This document shows, in pieces, positions 7,409-15,687 of a stretch of DNA of 64,000 nt. The notes beneath the pieces are model-generated. The model made no database searches. It was given only the letters and a program-made list of their open reading frames with translations, and was not told the DNA's origin. The position numbers and the translations under genes were made by a program. Origin of the DNA: CAYSPG01 sp964432885 (GTDB taxonomy: Bacteria; Bacteroidota; Bacteroidia; AKYH767-A; OLB10); contig CAYSPG010000004.1 of assembly GCA_964432885.1 (NCBI GenBank), forward strand, positions 124,001 through 188,000, written 5' to 3'. Each line of letters begins with the position of its first letter. The first letter of the stretch is position 1.

Positions 7409-9010
7409 ATGACTTCTAAATACAGGGTATTTTTTTTTCTTTCCATTTTTTCTGTATTGGCAAATTTTGCAGGTGCACAAGATTATTTTTTGCCTCTTAA
7501 CCGCGAATGGAATTTGCGTTACGAACCATTTCTTAACGCACGCGAATCAAAAATGCACACCAGCATGAAGCCGTATCGCAGCACCGAAATATTGCAGTGC
7601 TCAAACCTTGATTCGTTAAACGCACCCATTGTAAGAAACAACAAGTTTAATAATACACGGCTGGGCCGAAAATTGCGCAAGGAAAATTTGATTGGTTTTA
7701 AAGATGATGACTTTGCTGTGGCCGCCAATTTTTTATTTGACTTTAAATATGGTAATGAATTTATCAACTCCGAAAACTTGTATACCAACTCACGCGGGGC
7801 ATGGATTTATGGTACTGCAGGTAAACGCTTTTCGTTTTCATCCACTTTTTTTGAAAACCAATCGCGCTTTCCGGCATATATAGACAGCTTTGTATCAAAA
7901 TACAATGTGGTTCCGGGAGAAGGGCGCATCAAAACATTTAAGCAAACCGGGTTTGATTATTCAAACGTTACAGGCACCATAGCTTATAATCTTAACAAGC
8001 ATTTTAATTTTCAATTTGGGCAGGATAAAAATTTTATTGGCGATGGTTATCGCTCGCTTTTGCTTTCGGATAATGCCAACACCTATCCTTTTCTTAAACT
8101 ATCAACCACTGCCGGGCCTGTGCGGTACATGAACCTGTATGCCGTAATGCAGGATTTGCAGTTTCCGGCACCTGACGAGGTGGTGTTTAAAAAGAAATAT
8201 GCTTCATTTCATTACCTTGATATTAATATTGGGCGGTTTGCATCGTTTGGAATTTTAGAAGGAGTTATCTGGAAATCGGACTCATCGCGTGCGCAAAGTT
8301 TTGATATCAATTACATCAACCCTTTTATTTTTTTCAGGCCTGTTGAGTTTTCGCTTAACTCGCCCGACAATGTTGTTTTGGGTTTTAATCTTAAAATAAA
8401 AATTACACCCAAGCATATTTTTTACTCACAGTTTATGATGGATGAGTTTAAGCTAAAAGAAGTGCAGAGTGGCAAAGGATGGTATGCCAACAAACAGGCT
8501 TTGCAGGTGGGTGTAAAAACGTTCGACTTGTTTGTTAAAGATTTGGATGTAATGACAGAGTTTAATTATGTGCGCCCGTTTATGTATGCCCACCGAAGCA
8601 CACAAACCAATTATGCGCACTTTAATCAGGCGCTTGCTCATCCGCTTGGCAGCAATTTTTACGAGTCGGTTTCGGTATTAAATTACAGGTACAAAAATTA
8701 TCTTTTAAAAATTGAAGGCATGTATGCGCTTACCGGAACCGATACAAGTGCCGCCAACCTTGGTGGTGATATTTATAAAAGTACTGATGCGTTTGCAATG
8801 GAATACGGCAACCGTGTGGGGCAGGGTTTGCAAAGCAATTTGATTTTTGCTGAGGTAAGACTTTCATACCTGATTAACCCATCGTATAATTTTTTGTTTG
8901 ATGTGGGGATGATTTACCGCAGGCTGTCGAATGAAAAGGCTGTGGCCAACACGCAGTGGTTTTTTATTGGCATACGAACGGCATTAACCAACCGATACCA
9001 TGATTTTTAA
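7409..9010 (+). CDS. RemB-like outer-membrane protein (gliding/capsule-related)
   Basis: 533 residues with a signal peptide (about 1-23, ending FAGAQD). The body is predicted beta strands with many aromatic girdle residues and the segment FGQDKNFIGDGYRSLLLSD, which resembles the RemB gliding-motility and Wzi-like capsule-assembly barrels of Bacteroidota. RemB is an outer-membrane protein affecting gliding in Flavobacterium. The gene follows DUF502 after 23 bases, but the two need not be linked functionally. The assignment rests on remembered similarity of this motif and overall form; a generic outer-membrane barrel is the fallback. Confidence 0.55.
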   Translation: MTSKYRVFFFLSIFSVLANFAGAQDYFLPLNREWNLRYEPFLNARESKMHTSMKPYRSTEILQCSNLDSLNAPIVRNNKFNNTRLGRKLRKENLIGFKDDDFAVAANFLFDFKYGNEFINSENLYTNSRGAWIYGTAGKRFSFSSTFFENQSRFPAYIDSFVSKYNVVPGEGRIKTFKQTGFDYSNVTGTIAYNLNKHFNFQFGQDKNFIGDGYRSLLLSDNANTYPFLKLSTTAGPVRYMNLYAVMQDLQFPAPDEVVFKKKYASFHYLDINIGRFASFGILEGVIWKSDSSRAQSFDINYINPFIFFRPVEFSLNSPDNVVLGFNLKIKITPKHIFYSQFMMDEFKLKEVQSGKGWYANKQALQVGVKTFDLFVKDLDVMTEFNYVRPFMYAHRSTQTNYAHFNQALAHPLGSNFYESVSVLNYRYKNYLLKIEGMYALTGTDTSAANLGGDIYKSTDAFAMEYGNRVGQGLQSNLIFAEVRLSYLINPSYNFLFDVGMIYRRLSNEKAVANTQWFFIGIRTALTNRYHDF

Positions 9011-9044
9011 AAGGTACAGTTGGTTTTACACCCACAGCTTTTCC

Positions 9045-9300
9045 GGTCAAGTAACTTTCTGTGCCAGCGAAATAGGTTAGTTTGCTGGCCAAATAAGTTT
9101 CTGTGCCAGCGAAATAAGTTAGTTTGCTGGTCAAATAAGTTTCTGCGCCAGTGAAATAGGTTAGTTTGCTGGTCAAATAAGTTTCTGCGCCAGCGAAATA
9201 AGTTAGTTTGCTGGTCAAATAAGTTTCTGCGCCAGTGAAATAGGTTAGTTTGCTGGTCAAATAAGTTTCTGCGCCAGCAAAATAAGTTAGTCGGCCAGCG
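9045..9300. repeat. 42-bp tandem repeat array (six copies, 21-bp half-units)
   Basis: Copies begin at 9057, 9099, 9141, 9183, 9225 and 9267, exactly 42 bp apart. Copies 3 and 5 share one set of variants (CCAGTGAAATAGG) and copies 4 and 6 another, so an 84-bp pair has been duplicated. Each unit is two related 21-bp halves, one with GCCAGCGAAATAAGTT and one with GCTGGTCAAATAAGTT. Because 42 is divisible by three, the array is open in several frames, but no start signal or plausible protein supports coding. It fills the gap between the RemB-like gene and prs; 9301-9519 holds only the presumed prs leader. Confidence 0.9.
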
Positions 9301-9519
9301 TTTTAACCCCCCAACGCCCGTTTTTAACAAAAAAATGGCCCCAAACTGCCTTTTTTGAGGACTTTTGATAAGAGGGCTGGTTTTTTTGAGAAAAAAACAT
9401 CTAATATAGTTGTGGCTTTTGGTTGTGGCTTATTGTTTTATGTTACCCCCATTTACATGGGCGTAAACTATTTGCTCACAAGGCTTTTTTTCTTTTCTTT
9501 GCGTCCCCTTAAAATAATC

Positions 9520-10455
9520 ATGGCAAGAGACGTAAAAATATTTTCGGGTTCGGCTACGCGCTACCTGGCAGATAACATTGCACTGTGTTACGGTTTGCCT
9601 TTGGGCGAGGTAACCGTAAACCGCTTTAGCGATGGCGAGTTTTCGCCTTCGTTTGACGAAACGGTTAGAGGCTGTGACGTTTTTATTATACAATCAACCT
9701 TTTCGCCCAGCGATAATTTATTTGAGCTTTTGCTGTTAATAGATGCCGCTAAGCGTGCATCGGCCCATTACATTACAGCCGTAATACCTTATTTTGGCTA
9801 TGCCCGCAGCGACCGTAAAGACAAACCTAGAGTTGCCATTGCATCTAAATTAGTTGCCAATCTGTTAACAGCTGCCGGGGTTACCCGCATAATGACCATG
9901 GATTTGCACGCACCGCAAATACAAGGCTTTTTTGATGTACCGGTTGATCATTTGGATGCCTCAAGCATATTTGTTCCGTACATAAAAAAATTAAACCTGC
10001 CCAATTTATTAATTGCAGCGCCTGATATGGGTGGCGTACACCGCGCACGCGAGTATGCCAAATACTTTAATGCCGAAATGGCCATTTGCGATAAGCACCG
10101 CAAACGTGCCAACGAAATAGATAGCATGACAGTAATTGGTGATGTTGTTGGAAAAGATGTAATACTTGTGGATGACATTTGCGACACTGCCGGCACACTA
10201 ACCAAAGCAGCCGCATTACTGATGGAAAAAGGCGCTGCCACCGTACGCGCTTTTTGCACACACGCAGTACTGTCGGGCCAGGCTTATGAGCGTATAGAAA
10301 CATCACAACTTACCGAGCTGATAGTTACCGACTCCATACCGCTTCGAAAAAAATCAAACAAAATAGTTCAGCTATCATCAGCCGAATTGTTTTCGTATGC
10401 CATCCGAAGAGTGTTTGAGTACAACTCTATCAGCAACCTATTTGTAAAATCGTAA
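9520..10455 (+). CDS. prs: ribose-phosphate pyrophosphokinase
   Basis: 311 residues; makes PRPP from ribose 5-phosphate and ATP for nucleotide, histidine and tryptophan synthesis. The ATG at 9520 gives the canonical start (MARDVKIFSGSATRYLA); an open extension upstream to 9355 has no family similarity. Key motifs: NRFSDGE at 34-40, YFGYARSDRKDKPR at 91-104 (catalytic/ATP region), DLHAPQIQGFF at 128-138, and the PRPP-binding loop VILVDDICDTAGT at 215-227. Length is typical. It is followed after 29 bases by the L25 gene, the common prs-rplY pair, and the two end at a shared terminator. A weak promoter (TTTG, then TTTCTTTG about 20 bases later) lies just upstream. Confidence 0.97.
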   Translation: MARDVKIFSGSATRYLADNIALCYGLPLGEVTVNRFSDGEFSPSFDETVRGCDVFIIQSTFSPSDNLFELLLLIDAAKRASAHYITAVIPYFGYARSDRKDKPRVAIASKLVANLLTAAGVTRIMTMDLHAPQIQGFFDVPVDHLDASSIFVPYIKKLNLPNLLIAAPDMGGVHRAREYAKYFNAEMAICDKHRKRANEIDSMTVIGDVVGKDVILVDDICDTAGTLTKAAALLMEKGAATVRAFCTHAVLSGQAYERIETSQLTELIVTDSIPLRKKSNKIVQLSSAELFSYAIRRVFEYNSISNLFVKS

Positions 10456-10484
10456 ATACATAAAACAAACAATAAATAATTAAA

Positions 10485-11171
10485 ATGAACACATTATCAA
10501 TTAAAGGTACCAAAAGAGTAGGTCACTCTAAATCCGGGTTAAAAAAACTCAGGACCGATGGTAAAGTACCATGCGTGTTATACGGTGGTAAAGAAAACGT
10601 ACACTTCCAGGCACCGGCACTGGATTTTCGTCATTTGGTTTATACACCCAATGTATACATCGTTAACATAGACGTTGATGGTGCACAGTACAATGCCGTA
10701 ATGCGCGAAATACAGTTTCACCCTGTAAACGACAGCATACTGCACATAGACTTTCAGCAGGTGTTTGATGACAAACCTGTAGTGATGCATGTACCTGTAA
10801 AAATAAAAGGAAGTGCCGAAGGCGTACGCGAAGGCGGAAAACTAATTCAAAAGCTGCGCAAGCTGCAAGTAAAAGCATTGCCAGCCCACCTGCCCGATGA
10901 TGTTGAGCTGGACGTAACCGCATTAAAAATTGGTGGCTCCATCCGCGTGGGCGATGTATCCAGAGAAGGCGTTACATTTCTTGATTCAAAAAACAACATC
11001 ATAGTATGCGTGCGTGTTACACGTGCCGTGGTTGAAGAAGCTCCTGCCGCTGCAGCCGCTGCTCCTGCTGCAGGTGCCGAAGGCGCTGCCGCCCCTGCTG
11101 CTGCAGGCGCTGCCCCCGCTGCCGGTGCCAAACCCGCAGCCGCTGACGCAAAAGCAAAACCCGCTAAATAA
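10485..11171 (+). CDS. rplY: 50S ribosomal protein L25/general stress protein Ctc
   Basis: 228 residues. L25 binds 5S rRNA in the large subunit. The N-terminal beta-barrel RNA-binding domain covers about 1-95 (RVGHSKSGLKKLR, HIDFQQV), followed by the TL5/Ctc C-terminal domain (about 96-185, with LPDDVELDVTALKIGGSIRV). The last 40 residues are an Ala/Pro/Lys-rich low-complexity tail, frequent in Bacteroidota homologues and probably disordered. It follows prs after 29 bases and ends before a strong rho-independent terminator. Confidence 0.95.
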   Translation: MNTLSIKGTKRVGHSKSGLKKLRTDGKVPCVLYGGKENVHFQAPALDFRHLVYTPNVYIVNIDVDGAQYNAVMREIQFHPVNDSILHIDFQQVFDDKPVVMHVPVKIKGSAEGVREGGKLIQKLRKLQVKALPAHLPDDVELDVTALKIGGSIRVGDVSREGVTFLDSKNNIIVCVRVTRAVVEEAPAAAAAAPAAGAEGAAAPAAAGAAPAAGAKPAAADAKAKPAK

Positions 11172-11191
11172 ATTTTAAAAAACAAACCCAT

Positions 11192-11224
11192 AAAGGCTGA
11201 ATGCAAATTGTATTCAGCCTTTTT
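11192..11224 (+). terminator. rho-independent terminator after prs-rplY
   Basis: Perfect 11-bp stem (11192-11202 with 11212-11222; AAAGGCTGAAT), 9-base loop, then a T run, 20 bases after the rplY stop. Confidence 0.9.
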
Positions 11225-11275
11225 AGTTAAAAGCCCCAACAAATCATCTCCACCACTGGTGAAACTACGTCAAAG

Positions 11276-11839
11276 ATGAAATTTTTAATTGCAGGATTAG
11301 GAAACATAGGTGCCGAATATGCCGATACTCGCCATAACATTGGCTTTGGTGTGGTAGATTTTATTGCCCAAAAAAAAGAAGTAACATTTACCAGCAGCCG
11401 CCATGCTTATGTAGCTGAATTTCGCTTTCGCGCGAAAACAATTTTTATGATAAAACCCACCACCTATATGAACCTTAGCGGCAAAGCAGTTAACTATTGG
11501 CTGCAAGCCCACAACATTCCAAAGCAAAATTTACTGGTTGTAACCGATGACATAGCACTGCCATTTGGAACCATTCGCCTACGTGCCAAAGGAAGCGATG
11601 GCGGACACAACGGATTAAAAAGCATTGCCGAAAGCCTTGCTGCCACCGACTATGCCCGCATGCGCTTTGGCGTAGGCAACGATTTTGGAAAAGGACAACA
11701 GGTAAACTATGTACTAGGAAAATGGACAGCCGATGAACTAAAAACAATGCCCGAACGACTGCAACAATCCTGCGATCTTGTACTAAGTTTTATCGCCCAT
11801 GGCATTACAAAAACCATGAATGATTTTAACAATAAATAA
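11276..11839 (+). CDS. pth: peptidyl-tRNA hydrolase
   Basis: 187 residues; cleaves peptidyl-tRNA released during abortive translation, recycling tRNA in the cytoplasm. The family's key residues are in place: N10 in GLGNIG, catalytic H20 in DTRHNIGF, N66 in YMNLSGK, D91 in VTDDIALPFG and N112 in GSDGGHNGLKSI. Length is normal. It follows the rplY terminator, so it has its own transcription start, but the rplY-pth order is conserved in many bacteria. Confidence 0.96.
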   Translation: MKFLIAGLGNIGAEYADTRHNIGFGVVDFIAQKKEVTFTSSRHAYVAEFRFRAKTIFMIKPTTYMNLSGKAVNYWLQAHNIPKQNLLVVTDDIALPFGTIRLRAKGSDGGHNGLKSIAESLAATDYARMRFGVGNDFGKGQQVNYVLGKWTADELKTMPERLQQSCDLVLSFIAHGITKTMNDFNNK

Positions 11840-11849
11840 TCATTTACCC

Positions 11850-11881
11850 TTGCAACTATACATTAAATTTAACTACTTTTG
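11850..11881 (+). promoter_or_regulatory. Bacteroidota-type promoter of the T9SS protein gene
   Basis: TTG at 11850-11852 and TACTTTTG at 11874-11881, separated by 21 bases, match the -33/-7 arrangement; the downstream ATG is at 11920. Confidence 0.55.
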
Positions 11882-11919
11882 TTAGAGCAAAACAGTAACA
11901 CAGATAATAAAAAACTAGA

Positions 11920-12690
11920 ATGAAGAAACACCTACTCACATTAAGTTTACTTACCATCTTTTTATTTTCAAAAGCACAGGTTTTGGTGCAATACGACTTT
12001 ACAGGATATGATGGCACCCTGCCAAGCATAGCATCCGGATGGTACATATCAAACAACGATACCGGAAGTTTTAAAACCTACTATACCACAGCCGGAAACT
12101 GCGGTGTTACATGTCCAGCGTATAAATTTTCAATTGATTCCGCCACCATAATTACACCCACTTTCAGCAACGCTTCTCAAGTGCAGTTTTATTTAAAAGG
12201 AAACGGAACCGCTAATCCATACAATACATTTCATGTATACGCATCCCCAAACGGCAGCACTTGGAATTTGGTGCAAAGCATAAACCCCATTTCATCATCT
12301 GCCACCACCATTACACTTCCTTTATCATCATCCGATGTGCAGGTAAAATTTATGTATGAAAAAGACTCAGCCGGTTACAATGCAGGCATTGATGATATTT
12401 TTATTTCAAACGGGCCGGTTGGTGTTCAGCAAATAGACGGAGTTAACCCATTAACCGTATACCCAACCATGAGCAGTGGAAATATTTTTGTTGAAGAAGC
12501 GGGCGTAGGAAAAAATCACATTGTTATTTCCGTAATTAACATGATTGGCAAAGAAGTTAAAAAACTTGACTTTATTCAACTTAACGGAAAAACCCTTGTG
12601 TCATTAAACGATTTACCAGAGGGCATTTATATTATAAAAGTTAAATCAAATTACCAGCAACTTACCAAACGAATTATAGTTAAGAAATAA
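11920..12690 (+). CDS. secreted T9SS type A cargo protein, unknown activity
   Basis: 256 residues. Signal peptide about 1-19 (LLTIFLFSKAQ). The middle (about 20-165) is a beta-rich domain whose start (VQYDFTGYDGTLP) and strand pattern resemble the jelly-roll/concanavalin-like domains common in T9SS cargo; it has Cys pairs but no visible active site. Residues about 178-256 form a type A sorting domain (LTVYPTMSSGNIFVEE, INMIGKEVKKLD, DLPEGIYIIKVKS, IIVKK at the end), which directs export across the outer membrane and surface attachment. It has its own promoter and is followed by a terminator. Confidence 0.8.
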   Translation: MKKHLLTLSLLTIFLFSKAQVLVQYDFTGYDGTLPSIASGWYISNNDTGSFKTYYTTAGNCGVTCPAYKFSIDSATIITPTFSNASQVQFYLKGNGTANPYNTFHVYASPNGSTWNLVQSINPISSSATTITLPLSSSDVQVKFMYEKDSAGYNAGIDDIFISNGPVGVQQIDGVNPLTVYPTMSSGNIFVEEAGVGKNHIVISVINMIGKEVKKLDFIQLNGKTLVSLNDLPEGIYIIKVKSNYQQLTKRIIVKK

Positions 12691-12710
12691 ACCAACCCAA
12701 CATTTTTTTA

Positions 12711-12741
12711 AAAGCCGCTTCAAAATTGAGGTGGCTTTTTT
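12711..12741. terminator. terminator between converging genes
   Basis: Stem 12711-12721 with 12728-12738 (AAAGCCGCTTC against GAGGTGGCTTT, with wobble pairs), 6-base loop and T run. It lies between the T9SS protein (+) and the GNAT gene (-, ending at 12745), so it may serve both. Confidence 0.75.
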
Positions 12742-12744
12742 ATT

Positions 12745-13152
12745 TCAACCCGCTTTTTCCATCATCTTTTCAGGGTCGGCAATAATTTTAAATCCATAGC
12801 GCTGGTACAATTTAGTGGCATCTGTAGTTTTTAGTTTCCATCCTTTAATATTTTTAAATGGCGGGTAGCTAAAAATATAATCCAGTAAAATAATTGAATA
12901 GCCATTTCCCCGATGCTGCTCGTCAATAAAAACATCAAATAAATAAGCAAATACGGTGTAATCGGTAAGCACACGGGCAAAGCCAATTTGCTTTTCTCCA
13001 ATAAAAATTCCGAAACAAACGCTATGTTCAATAGTTGCCTTTACCTGTTCAATGGTTCGTCCCTTAGCCCAATACGAACGGTTAGAAAGATAATCATGTA
13101 TAAAAGCAATATCAAGTTTGCTTTTATCGGTTGAAACTAAAATCGTTTGCAT
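12745..13152 (-). CDS. GNAT family N-acetyltransferase
   Basis: 135 residues. The acetyl-CoA-binding motif A is visible as VFIDEQHRGNGYS at about 91-103 (R/Q-x-x-G-x-G/A signature), preceded by the strand GEKQIGFARVLTD and followed by the C-terminal strand TDATKLYQRYGFK, the usual end of the fold. It transfers acetyl from acetyl-CoA to an amine, but the substrate cannot be told; small GNATs of this shape act on metabolites, antibiotics or protein N-termini. A repeat-like segment (about 13169-13195) separates it from the upstream gene on the same strand. Confidence 0.88.
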   Translation of the reverse strand: MQTILVSTDKSKLDIAFIHDYLSNRSYWAKGRTIEQVKATIEHSVCFGIFIGEKQIGFARVLTDYTVFAYLFDVFIDEQHRGNGYSIILLDYIFSYPPFKNIKGWKLKTTDATKLYQRYGFKIIADPEKMMEKAG

Positions 13153-13194
13153 ATTTTTTTATTCCACTAAATCCTAACCCCTGTATCCTAACCT

Positions 13195-13599
13195 CTATTT
13201 TATCATCACCCCTTCTTTTTCCAAAACAGGTATGTATGTAAAAAAATCTTCGTTTATCGAGTCGGGCAAAAACAAATATTTTTTATCGTAAATATCCGTG
13301 CCCACATAAAAACTTACCCAGTACTCGTTATTCAAACCAAAAACATTTTCTATAATTGGCTCTACCTTTTCAAAACTTTTGGCAGCAATGCTTTCGAAAA
13401 AGTGACGCAGCACCGATGTGTTTACTTTTTCCCCGTCTTTCATTCCATATCCTTTTGAGGTTACAAGCACACCCTTGATGGCAACATCTTTCATATTTAT
13501 GATATACACACTCCATTCTTCATTGCCATCCCTGTTGCGCGTACGCGAAACAGCAAGTGCCACATCTTCTACTTTAAATTGGGGGATATCTTTGAGCAT
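13195..13599 (-). CDS. conserved-looking small cytoplasmic protein, unknown function
   Basis: 134 residues from the ATG at 13599 (MLKDIPQFKVEDVALAV). The open frame extends further up, but that part is encoded by an intergenic inverted repeat and is rejected. Mixed alpha/beta, no signal peptide, no membrane segment, no motif I recognise. It includes the strand pairs EEWSVYIINMKDVAIKGVLV and NEYWVSFYVG. It sits in a co-directional run between a serine hydrolase and a GNAT gene; nothing shows a shared function. Confidence 0.6.
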   Translation of the reverse strand: MLKDIPQFKVEDVALAVSRTRNRDGNEEWSVYIINMKDVAIKGVLVTSKGYGMKDGEKVNTSVLRHFFESIAAKSFEKVEPIIENVFGLNNEYWVSFYVGTDIYDKKYLFLPDSINEDFFTYIPVLEKEGVMIK

Positions 13600-13610
13600 T
13601 GTTTTTTGTG

Positions 13611-13670
13611 GTTTGAGGTTTGTGGTTTGAAGCAAGTATGAATAGTTTTTTTCAACCTCAAACCTCAAAC
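13611..13670. repeat. 18-bp imperfect inverted repeat overlapping a gene end
   Basis: Arms 13611-13628 and 13653-13670 pair with 16 of 18 matches (GTTTGAGGTTT motif). The right arm supplies the last codons (F-E-V-stop) of the serine hydrolase gene. Similar AGGTTTGA-type simple repeats appear near 20405. Confidence 0.6.
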
Positions 13671-14797
13671 ATTTTAATTACTTCTTCAATAAATATGGGA
13701 TAATCGTTTGCTTTTCCATTCTCATCGGTGCTGCGCACTTTTCCTAATCGAACGATAATTAAATTTTTATCAGGAACTACAATTACATACTGGCCCAAAA
13801 TTCCGCGCATGTAAAATATGTGGTGGTTATTGTATTGGGTAATCCACCATTGGTAGCCGTAATGCTTTACAACTTGTTTTGTTTCGGCATCTATAAGCAT
13901 ATTGCCGGTGGTGCTTGCACTAACATAAGCCGAGTCCGCAATTTGTTTGCCATTCCAGTTTCCTTTTTGCAAATACAATTTTCCAAAGCGGGCAAAGTCG
14001 CGCGCGTTGCTGTAATAACAGCAGTATGCTTTTTCATACCCGTTTTCATGATCAAGGCTCCATTGCGCAGCGTGATTTGCACCCATGGGTTTCCATAATT
14101 TTTCTGATGCGTATTTAGAAAGCGACATTCCGGTGGCTTTGGTTAAAACAATTCCAAGCAATTCAGTATCGCAACTGCGGTAATTCCAAAGTTTTCCGGG
14201 CTCTTCAATTGCGGCAAGCGAAGTAACCTGCCGGTATAAATCTTTTCCATAGTAAGCCTCTGTAACTTGCGATGTAAGCGATGAATAACCTTCGTTCCAA
14301 TCAAGCCCCGAACTCATCATCAACAAATGTTTAATCGTTATTTTATTTTTTCCCTCAACTTTAAACTCGGGAATAAAATCAGCAACCGGTTGGTCAATGC
14401 TTTTAATTTTTCCTTCGCCAATGGCAATGCCAATTAAAATGCTCACCACACTTTTTGCCATCGAAAACGAATTGGACAAAGAAGAATCTGCGTAACCGTC
14501 CCAATATTGTTCGTGCCATATTGAATCGTTTTTAATAATTAAAAAAGCTACTGACTTATAATCTGTCAACTGCTTTGTTAATCGCTCGGGCAATTTTTTT
14601 TTGTTGTATTGAGAAGAAATTTTCCAGTCTTGTGGATTTTCTGTGGCAATAACGTTGGTTGCAAACAAATCCAAATCATCAATATTTACGTAATTATAAA
14701 TTAACGCTTTGTAGTAATACAACTTGTTATTGGCAATTAAATATATGGTGGCCAGCGAAAAAATAATGGCAATTCCTTTTAAAAATTTACGCAGCAT
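13658..14797 (-). CDS. serine hydrolase, beta-lactamase/esterase (class C-like) family
   Basis: 379 residues with one N-terminal hydrophobic anchor or signal segment (about 8-23) and a class C beta-lactamase-type domain. The nucleophile motif SxxK is S112-M-A-K115 (FSMAKSV). The second motif, usually YxN, is Y206-R-S208 in NYRSCDTELLG, as in several esterase/D-aminopeptidase-like members. RGILGQ near the C-terminus occupies the place of the HxG/KTG motif. Predicted periplasmic serine hydrolase; esterase, peptidase and transesterase activities are all possible and there is no basis for calling antibiotic resistance. The final codons come from an intergenic repeat (see 13611-13670). Confidence 0.85.
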   Translation of the reverse strand: MLRKFLKGIAIIFSLATIYLIANNKLYYYKALIYNYVNIDDLDLFATNVIATENPQDWKISSQYNKKKLPERLTKQLTDYKSVAFLIIKNDSIWHEQYWDGYADSSLSNSFSMAKSVVSILIGIAIGEGKIKSIDQPVADFIPEFKVEGKNKITIKHLLMMSSGLDWNEGYSSLTSQVTEAYYGKDLYRQVTSLAAIEEPGKLWNYRSCDTELLGIVLTKATGMSLSKYASEKLWKPMGANHAAQWSLDHENGYEKAYCCYYSNARDFARFGKLYLQKGNWNGKQIADSAYVSASTTGNMLIDAETKQVVKHYGYQWWITQYNNHHIFYMRGILGQYVIVVPDKNLIIVRLGKVRSTDENGKANDYPIFIEEVIKMFEV

Positions 14798-14830
14798 AAG
14801 CCCTGATAATTTAATACGAAGTTAAAAAAA

Positions 14831-15619
14831 TCAATGGGTGTTTTGTAAAGAGGAAGGATTGTTTTTTAACAGCAATGACTCATAAGAAATTTCATCAAAC
14901 AAAACACCAAACACATCAGCAAAGTGTTTTTTTAGTTTTTGTTTTACTTCATTTATGTCAATCACTTTACCTAATTCTTTTTGCATGGATGTAACTGCTT
15001 TGTCAGAAATTCCGCAGGGAACTATGTTGTTAAAATAATTTAAGTCGGTATTTACATTAAGCGCCCAGCCATGCATGGTTACCCAGCGACTGCAGCGCAC
15101 ACCAAAGGCGCAAATTTTTCGTACCGATGGTTTACCCGCATCCAGCCACACACCGGTAAGTTTTTCAATTCGCTCACCTTTTAAATTATACTCGGCCAGT
15201 GTGCGAATAATAATTTCTTCGAGGCAGCGCATGTATTTATGTATGTCATTAAAAAATAAATCAAGATTTAAAATGGGGTAGCCAACAACTTGTCCCGGGC
15301 CGTGATAGGTAATATCGCCACCACGGTTTATTTTATAAAACGTTGCCTGATTTTGGCTTAATTGGTTTTCGTTAATAAGCAAATTATCCTGCTTACCGCT
15401 TTTGCCAAGTGTATAAACATGTGGGTGTTCGCAGAGGAGAAGGTGGTTTAAGCTATGAAGTTTAAAGTCTAAAGTTTTTTTCTCCAAAATAATTTTTTGT
15501 AATAAAACTTCCTGCAGTTGCCATGCTTGGTTGTAATCAATAATCCCAAGGTCGGTAAATAAAACCGTTTGCGTTTTATCAGCTCCTTGATTTAATATGG
15601 TTGCTTGCTTTATGGACAC
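14831..15619 (-). CDS. lipB: lipoyl(octanoyl) transferase
   Basis: 262 residues. Transfers octanoyl from acyl carrier protein to the lipoyl domains of 2-oxoacid dehydrogenases and the glycine cleavage system, first step of lipoate synthesis. The signature RGGDITYHGPGQ is at 99-110, the conserved Lys is K168 in KICAFGVRCSRW, and the catalytic Cys is C202 in IVPCGIS. The start is a GTG (15617-15619): a TAG stop lies three codons upstream and no ATG is available before the conserved region. A promoter with TACCTTTG is just upstream. lipA is not in the window. Confidence 0.95.
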   Translation of the reverse strand: MSIKQATILNQGADKTQTVLFTDLGIIDYNQAWQLQEVLLQKIILEKKTLDFKLHSLNHLLLCEHPHVYTLGKSGKQDNLLINENQLSQNQATFYKINRGGDITYHGPGQVVGYPILNLDLFFNDIHKYMRCLEEIIIRTLAEYNLKGERIEKLTGVWLDAGKPSVRKICAFGVRCSRWVTMHGWALNVNTDLNYFNNIVPCGISDKAVTSMQKELGKVIDINEVKQKLKKHFADVFGVLFDEISYESLLLKNNPSSLQNTH

Positions 15620-15657
15620 TTGCTGCTAAAGACTAACGATGATAAAGTTATTGGCTT

Positions 15658-15665
15658 CAAAGGTA
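15658..15665 (-). promoter_or_regulatory. -7 promoter element of lipB
   Basis: The minus strand reads TACCTTTG, an exact match to TAnnTTTG, giving a leader of about 30 bases to the GTG start. No convincing -33 element. Confidence 0.55.
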
Positions 15666-15687
15666 AAAAATGAGAGGTAGTGCACGG

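Noticed and set aside
9057..9308. CRISPR array
   Set aside because: The repeats are contiguous with no spacers, and no cas genes are present.
8964..9330. Two overlapping minus-strand open frames of about 100 aa encoding 14-residue repeats
   Set aside because: They exist only because the 42-bp unit is divisible by three; no start context, no signal and all frames of the array are equally open.
9355..9519. N-terminal extension of ribose-phosphate pyrophosphokinase
   Set aside because: The 55 extra residues have no family similarity, and the canonical start follows at 9520.
10578..11242. Minus-strand frames opposite rplY, including an Ala-rich 131-aa frame
   Set aside because: Shadow of the GC-rich Ala tail of L25 on the opposite strand.
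13658..14797. Antibiotic-resistance beta-lactamase
   Set aside because: SxxK is present but the remaining motifs match the general serine hydrolase/esterase group, so no resistance function can be claimed.
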